Assembly (NCBI GenBank): GCA_030049455.1 | Contig: JASIKV010000348.1 | Span: 1 to 9,380, forward strand | DNA length: 9,380 nt | Origin: Terriglobia bacterium | Lineage (GTDB): Bacteria > Acidobacteriota > Terriglobia > UBA7540 | Direction of reading: 5' to 3' | In this document: in pieces, positions 5,363 to 9,380 of the stretch | How positions within the stretch are numbered: the stretch's first letter is position 1 | Layout: each line of letters starts with the position of its first letter | Program-made: the position numbers and the translations under genes | The notes under the pieces: generated by a model | What the model was told of the DNA's origin: nothing | Seen by the model: the letters and a program-made list of their open reading frames with translations, nothing else | The model's database searches: none

Positions 5363-7957
5363 CTAATACTTTACATCCGTCAGTCGCCCCGTGCTTTCCC
5401 CGCGCAGCCAAACATAAATCGGCGCGTGGGGGGAAGGCGGCGGCCAGGGTAATTCCACTTTCAAAGTCTGTTCCGTCGCGCTTCCGGGCACTGGTGTGGG
5501 GATTCCCTGCACGGGGTAGCCGGTTTTCGCGTCCCAGCCGGTCTTTTCGATGATTTGCAGGTCGGTGCCCGTCAGGCTTCCGGAATAGAGTGTGGAATCG
5601 ACTTTGTCCTCGCTGAGCTGGAACTTTTCGATGCGCGGCAGGCGAATCAGGCGGCCGAGAACCACCGGGTCGGAGGTTCCCACTCCTTCGGTGCTGAGCG
5701 TGGCGGCAAGTTGACAGCCGGATTGTCCCACCTCTCCGGGGTCGAGCGAGAGAAACAATCCGTCTTCGCCGGAAAAATCCAGTTGCGCCGTGGTCGTTCT
5801 GTCCCCGGGATGGAGGACAAGCGGCGATTTGGCGAAGCCCTCATTCGCACAGGTAAGAGCCAGCGTGGGGTGAGCGTCAACGTTCTGCGTCAAGAGCGAG
5901 AAGCTTGTGGCGGCGCCGGCAGGGATTTCTCCCTGACTGAGCTGCACGTCCGGTTGCTGCGCGAGGGAGAGGCTTACGCCGGAAATCTTCGGACGCGGTC
6001 CCGCCACGATAAGGGCGTCGGGGAACTTAAGCGGATCGTCGATATCCTGGACATAAACGTTCGCGCCCAGAGTGTCACCCCGGTGCGCGGCGGCCTGAAG
6101 TTTCACCACGGCTTTGCGCTCCAGCAATTCGTGCTCATCCGCTTTCACCGCGGAAAGCTCCCACACCGCATCGGGAGTTGCCAGGCGGGTGATTCGCTCC
6201 AGGCGCGTTCCCCTCAGGATGACGGACTGCTGGGTTTCACCCAGATTGGCGCGCAGCGGCAAACCTTCCAGAGTGGGATTGGGCGGATGAATGACCAGCG
6301 GGACGTCGTGTGAGGCGGCGTTGGTCTGCGTCAGGATCAGTCGAAAGCTGCCCGCCCCCCATGTGGAGGTATCGACTTCCGCCTCCAGGCTCTCCTGGTC
6401 GCCCTGGCCTTCTCCCTTGGGCAGATTGAATTCAATCTCCTTCGGCGCCGCTTTCTTGTCAGCGGCTTTGGCCATCGCCACCTTCTGTACAAACTCGAAG
6501 TCCGCTCCCGTCAATTCCACTTTCACGCTTCCGCTGCCGGCCACCAGATGGTCGGCAGAATCCTGGGTGATTTTTGCTCTGCTGAAATCGCCGAGCGGCC
6601 GCAGATCGACGTCGCCCTTCACCTGGAGCGGCTGCCAGTCCCACAACGCCGCCAGGTGATACTCCCCCGGCGGCAATTTGGTTTGCGTCAAGTCGAGCTC
6701 CAGCGAATCGTCCGGGGTTCCGCATTGGACCTTCACGGGAATATCCGCGTGGTTCTTGGTGGAGACCAGCTCCCATGCGTGGGCGCGGGGCAGGGTCTTG
6801 GGGTCGCCGGGCTTGCTGACGGAAACCTTGAGGGTTGATTTGCCGCCGATGGGCAGATACGCCGTCTCCTTCAATTCACCCTTGGGGACGTCGGAATTCG
6901 GCACATGCATCATCCACAGATAGGCTTCGCGCGTGCGCGGTTTGGGCGGTTCGTTCTTCGCGCACAGAGCCAGGCCATCGGTCTGGAAGGGCTGTGTGAA
7001 GGCGGAGCGGAAATCGCTGTCGGGAAACACCAGGGTGTGCAAGTTCAGGAAGAGCGCCGCGCCGCCGGCGGCCAGACCTACAGGCGAGCCGAAGAACATG
7101 GTGGCCACGGCGCCCGCCAGTCCCGCCGATTGAGTTACCACGCCTGCGGGCGACGATGAAATCGGGTCGAAGGCCTGCATGGAGGGCATGGTGGCCTGCA
7201 ACAAAACCGCGGCCTGCTGGCTGGGAGTTTCCCCGGTGGTGAGTTTGGGAATTGCCACGTCATATTGACTCCCGAATCCCGCCAGCGCCGCGCTCAAATC
7301 GCGATTGGAGTCGGGCTCCTGCTGGTATTCGCTCAGCGCCTCAACCAGGGCTCCCACTTTTGCCGTCTGTTCCGCGTATTCGGTCAACTCCGGAATCAGG
7401 TCGGGATTCTTATCCACGAGGGAGTTGACCTTCTTTACGTCAAGGCCGTGCGGCCCGAAGACCACGCCGACCACGGTAGCGCGCGCAGGGACGGTCCACT
7501 CCTGCGGATCCTTGGCCGGCAGGGCGTCAAGCACGTGAATGTCCTGTTTGGCTTCCTTCAGCTCCTGCTTGCCGGATTCCTCCGGCGCGCTTTCCTCGTT
7601 CTGGCCGTCTTTTTCGTCCTTGTCGTCCTTGGATTTCGCTTCGGGCTTCGCTTCCGGCTTGGGCGCCGCGACCAGAATCAAGGCAATCTTCGCCTTGTCG
7701 CGATAAGCGGGCGGAATGTGCAGCGGTTCGTATTTCACCTTTTCGCCCGCGTCGATGATGTTGATCTCCTGCAGCGGCAGCGGTGTGCCGCCCTTCGCGG
7801 GCTGGATCAGCAGTCGAAACCGGCTGACGCTCAGGCTGCCGACACACGGAAACGGTGAAGTGGCGGCGGCTTGCGCACTACCGGCCAATAGGAGCATTAA
7901 AGTGATAAGAAAGACGCCAGGATAAGAGGGGCAAAAGCGTGAAGTTGGTTTTTTCAT
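5363..7957 (-). CDS. Large exported protein of unknown function with Ig/IPT-like repeats
   Basis: This is an 864-aa protein that I do not recognise. It starts with a signal peptide: MKKPTSR, a hydrophobic core LITLMLLLAG, and probable cleavage after AQA near residue 30. About 31-96 is a beta-rich segment. A strongly charged low-complexity linker (about 100-139, rich in Lys, Asp and Glu, with KPEAKPEAK) follows, then a mixed helical region. A Gly/Ala-rich hydrophobic stretch lies at about 273-310 (GLAGAVATMFFGSPVGLAAG). The remaining 500 residues look like successive beta-sandwich units of Ig/IPT type with recurring ...VKVELTGADFEFV and ...SVILRGTRLERIT strands, ending in TGRLTDVKY. No catalytic motif is apparent. 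The frame is open up to 8065, but ATG at 7957 is chosen because it opens directly on the signal peptide and lies downstream of a TATAAT box at 7992-7997. Its ribosome site is weak. It probably acts in the periplasm or at the outer surface. Confidence 0.8.
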   Translation of the reverse strand: MKKPTSRFCPSYPGVFLITLMLLLAGSAQAAATSPFPCVGSLSVSRFRLLIQPAKGGTPLPLQEINIIDAGEKVKYEPLHIPPAYRDKAKIALILVAAPKPEAKPEAKSKDDKDEKDGQNEESAPEESGKQELKEAKQDIHVLDALPAKDPQEWTVPARATVVGVVFGPHGLDVKKVNSLVDKNPDLIPELTEYAEQTAKVGALVEALSEYQQEPDSNRDLSAALAGFGSQYDVAIPKLTTGETPSQQAAVLLQATMPSMQAFDPISSSPAGVVTQSAGLAGAVATMFFGSPVGLAAGGAALFLNLHTLVFPDSDFRSAFTQPFQTDGLALCAKNEPPKPRTREAYLWMMHVPNSDVPKGELKETAYLPIGGKSTLKVSVSKPGDPKTLPRAHAWELVSTKNHADIPVKVQCGTPDDSLELDLTQTKLPPGEYHLAALWDWQPLQVKGDVDLRPLGDFSRAKITQDSADHLVAGSGSVKVELTGADFEFVQKVAMAKAADKKAAPKEIEFNLPKGEGQGDQESLEAEVDTSTWGAGSFRLILTQTNAASHDVPLVIHPPNPTLEGLPLRANLGETQQSVILRGTRLERITRLATPDAVWELSAVKADEHELLERKAVVKLQAAAHRGDTLGANVYVQDIDDPLKFPDALIVAGPRPKISGVSLSLAQQPDVQLSQGEIPAGAATSFSLLTQNVDAHPTLALTCANEGFAKSPLVLHPGDRTTTAQLDFSGEDGLFLSLDPGEVGQSGCQLAATLSTEGVGTSDPVVLGRLIRLPRIEKFQLSEDKVDSTLYSGSLTGTDLQIIEKTGWDAKTGYPVQGIPTPVPGSATEQTLKVELPWPPPSPHAPIYVWLRGESTGRLTDVKY

Positions 7958-7991
7958 CTCAAGACGGTCCATCCGTAGAATTTGCATCTCA

Positions 7992-7997
7992 ATTATA
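7992..7997 (-). promoter_or_regulatory. Candidate -10 box TATAAT for the 864-aa exported protein
   Basis: The minus strand reads CGATATATAATTGAG, with a perfect TATAAT at 7997-7992. Initiation would fall near 7985, leaving about 28 bases before ATG 7957 and ruling out the ATG at 7987 on that transcript. The position 17 bp upstream (CACCGG) is a poor -35, so an activator may be involved. ATCGAT (7999-8004) sits just upstream of the box. The 117-bp gap to the upstream serine hydrolase gene suggests separate transcription, though read-through is possible. Confidence 0.4.
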
Positions 7998-8074
7998 TAT
8001 CGATGCAGGCAAGGCCGGTGAGGTGGTTTAAGCGTGGTCCGGGTTCGAGCGGGGAACTCTGTCAAATCGGCGCC

Positions 8075-9280
8075 TCAATGCAGGTAAAGGTCCGCGACCT
8101 TTCGAGCGAGGTCAGTGGGAGCAAGGTCGATGCGGTTCGAGAGGATGATGATGGTCAACCCACTTTCGAAGCGCTCGATCGCCGAGCGGAAGCCGATGCT
8201 TTCACCCTCATGCCACATGCGCGCATTGCCGCGATAAGGGTCGAGAAACCATCCGAATCCGTACTTCACCGCTTGCACGTCCGGGCTGAGGGGTGGAGCT
8301 TCGGATGATGCAGTGAAGGCCACGGCTGTAAGCGCCGGGCGCATCGCCGCTTCGCTCAGCAGAGTGTGGCGCCGCAGCGCGTCGTCCCACCTGGCCAGGT
8401 CATCGAGCGAGCTGTAAATTCCTCCGTCGCCCAGCGTCGCCGACGTGGAGCTCTGATCGGTCTCGAGCCACGTGCCCGCGTCGTGGGTATAACCGTAAGC
8501 GCGGTCCTTCACACGGTCTTTGCCGAATTGGTGGACAACGGTGTTGCGCATCCCGAGGGGCGTGAAGATGCGCTGCCGGAGGAATTCCGCAAAGGGCTTT
8601 CCGGAAACTTTCTCCACCACCATCGCCAGCACGCAGTATCCCGAGTTGCTGTATTCCCACGCGCTGCCCGGCGCGAACTTCGTGGCCTTCTGCTGCTCCA
8701 TCAAGTCGAGCACCCGCGCGTCAGTGATCTGCGGAATCTCCTGCCAGGCCTTGCCCGCGTACATCTTATCCATCAGGTCCTCATAAGCCACCAGTCCGGA
8801 GGTGTGGTTCAGCAGATTGCGGATGGAAATCGTCCGTCCATAATCCGGGAATTCCGGAAAAACCTCGGTGAGAGGTTCGTCCAGGCGCAGCTTGCCGTCC
8901 TGCACGAGCAGCAGGATGGCATAGGCCGTGAATTGCTTGGTGCAGGAAGCCAGGCGGAAATCTGTGTGAGCGTCAATCCGCGCTCCGGAGCGCAAGTCGC
9001 GGCTGCCGTATCCATGCTTGAAGATTGTGCGCCCGTTGCGGCGAACCAAAACCGCCAGGCCGGGCTCCTGGCTCGACACGAGTGGCGTGAAGATTGCCTC
9101 CACCTGCCTGCCGACGGAATTATCCGAGCCCTGCGCCGGCAAGGAAGCGCCAAGCGCGACGGCCAGGCAGGCGAGTACGGAAAATAGGCAGTAATGCCGG
9201 CGGGGAAGCGAGCGCACGAAGGGAAATCTGTGGACGCCGCCCAGGGGCGCGTTGCGGTCGAAAGGATTGAGGTTCGTCAT
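8075..9280 (-). CDS. Exported serine hydrolase, class C beta-lactamase/PBP-like family
   Basis: This 401-aa protein belongs to the beta-lactamase-related serine hydrolase family (AmpC, EstB and DD-peptidase relatives). All three active-site elements are visible: SCTK at 112-115 with nucleophile Ser112 and Lys115, YSN at 210-212, and HEG at 357-359 in the position of the KTG box. The HxG form is usual in esterase-like and peptidase-like members, so true beta-lactam resistance is not implied. A hydrophobic segment at about 31-49, after an Arg-rich stretch, suggests an export signal with a long N-region. The ATG at 9280 has no clear ribosome site. A GTG at 9217 would give a shorter, more typical signal peptide, so the start is uncertain. 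Substrate could be a peptidoglycan fragment, an ester or a D-amino-acid peptide. The gene precedes the 864-aa exported protein gene on the same strand with a 117-bp gap. Confidence 0.9.
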   Translation of the reverse strand: MTNLNPFDRNAPLGGVHRFPFVRSLPRRHYCLFSVLACLAVALGASLPAQGSDNSVGRQVEAIFTPLVSSQEPGLAVLVRRNGRTIFKHGYGSRDLRSGARIDAHTDFRLASCTKQFTAYAILLLVQDGKLRLDEPLTEVFPEFPDYGRTISIRNLLNHTSGLVAYEDLMDKMYAGKAWQEIPQITDARVLDLMEQQKATKFAPGSAWEYSNSGYCVLAMVVEKVSGKPFAEFLRQRIFTPLGMRNTVVHQFGKDRVKDRAYGYTHDAGTWLETDQSSTSATLGDGGIYSSLDDLARWDDALRRHTLLSEAAMRPALTAVAFTASSEAPPLSPDVQAVKYGFGWFLDPYRGNARMWHEGESIGFRSAIERFESGLTIIILSNRIDLAPTDLARKVADLYLH

Positions 9281-9366
9281 GAGCGATGCGACATGATTCT
9301 AACACTCACAATTCCCTTTGCCCCAGACTCTATTGTCGGTACTACCCCAGAAGGTGTTTGAAACAC

Positions 9367-9380
9367 GGAGGCAGGAAAAT
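9367..9380 (+). promoter_or_regulatory. Probable ribosome binding site of a gene starting at the window edge
   Basis: GGAGG at 9367-9371 is followed by seven bases and then AT as the last two bases of the window. If the next base is G, an ATG would sit at ideal spacing. This suggests a plus-strand gene, divergent from the serine hydrolase, beginning at 9379. Bases 9281-9366 would then be a short divergent promoter region; no clear -35/-10 pair is visible there. Confidence 0.35.

Noticed and set aside
8366..9187. 273-codon plus-strand open frame opposite the serine hydrolase
   Set aside because: It is antisense to a gene with all three active-site motifs, and its translation is low-complexity without a domain.
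8075..9280. Antibiotic-resistance beta-lactamase
   Set aside because: The HEG box in place of KTG and the general family resemblance fit esterase- or peptidase-like relatives. Nothing shows activity on beta-lactams.
9296..9301. TAGAAT on the minus strand as -10 of the serine hydrolase gene
   Set aside because: It would place initiation only about nine bases before the ATG at 9280, and no -35 matches.

Overview
The window is GC-rich bacterial DNA with densely packed genes on both strands. Three things make a member of the Acidobacteriota the most likely source: a secreted PEGA-domain protein, a large orphan exported protein with Ig/IPT-like domains, and a MITE-like repeat built on TTTCAGTTGTCAGT. 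This is an inference from gene style. No ribosomal or other phylogenetic marker is present to prove it.

Layout. (1) Bases 1-668, minus strand: the N-terminal part of a secreted PEGA-domain protein, cut by the window edge. (2) Bases 669-1048: a 380-bp divergent intergenic region with no supported gene. It holds a TATATCG-N5-CGATATA palindrome with a TATAAT box and a pair of mutually exclusive stem-loops, so it is probably the control region of the next operon. (3) Bases 1049-3747, plus strand: a tightly overlapping three-gene operon for a group I ECF nickel/cobalt importer. It encodes CbiM/NikM fused to a PDGLE (NikN-like) C-terminus, the transmembrane coupling protein CbiQ, and the ATPase CbiO with a histidine-rich tail. 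(4) Bases 3748-3919: promoter and leader. (5) Bases 3920-5209, plus strand: type II citrate synthase (gltA) with all three catalytic residues. (6) Bases 5227-5361: a 135-bp element bounded by a perfect 18-bp inverted repeat, lying between the two convergent genes. (7) Bases 5363-7957, minus strand: an 864-aa exported protein of unknown function. (8) Bases 8075-9280, minus strand: an exported serine hydrolase of the beta-lactamase/penicillin-binding-protein-like family. (9) Bases 9281-9380: an intergenic end that holds a good ribosome binding site pointing out of the window.

The three transporter genes clearly work together: the M subunit binds the metal, Q couples, and O hydrolyses ATP. The histidine tail on O and His2/His67 in M favour Ni(II) or Co(II) as substrate. 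The citrate synthase has its own promoter and is metabolically separate. The orphan exported protein and the serine hydrolase are co-directional, but a candidate promoter lies between them and nothing shows a functional link. No CRISPR array, tRNA, rRNA, transposase or phage gene was seen. The most unusual items are the 18-bp inverted-repeat element, the switch-like leader in front of the transporter, and the orphan exported protein. None amounts to a demonstrable new system.
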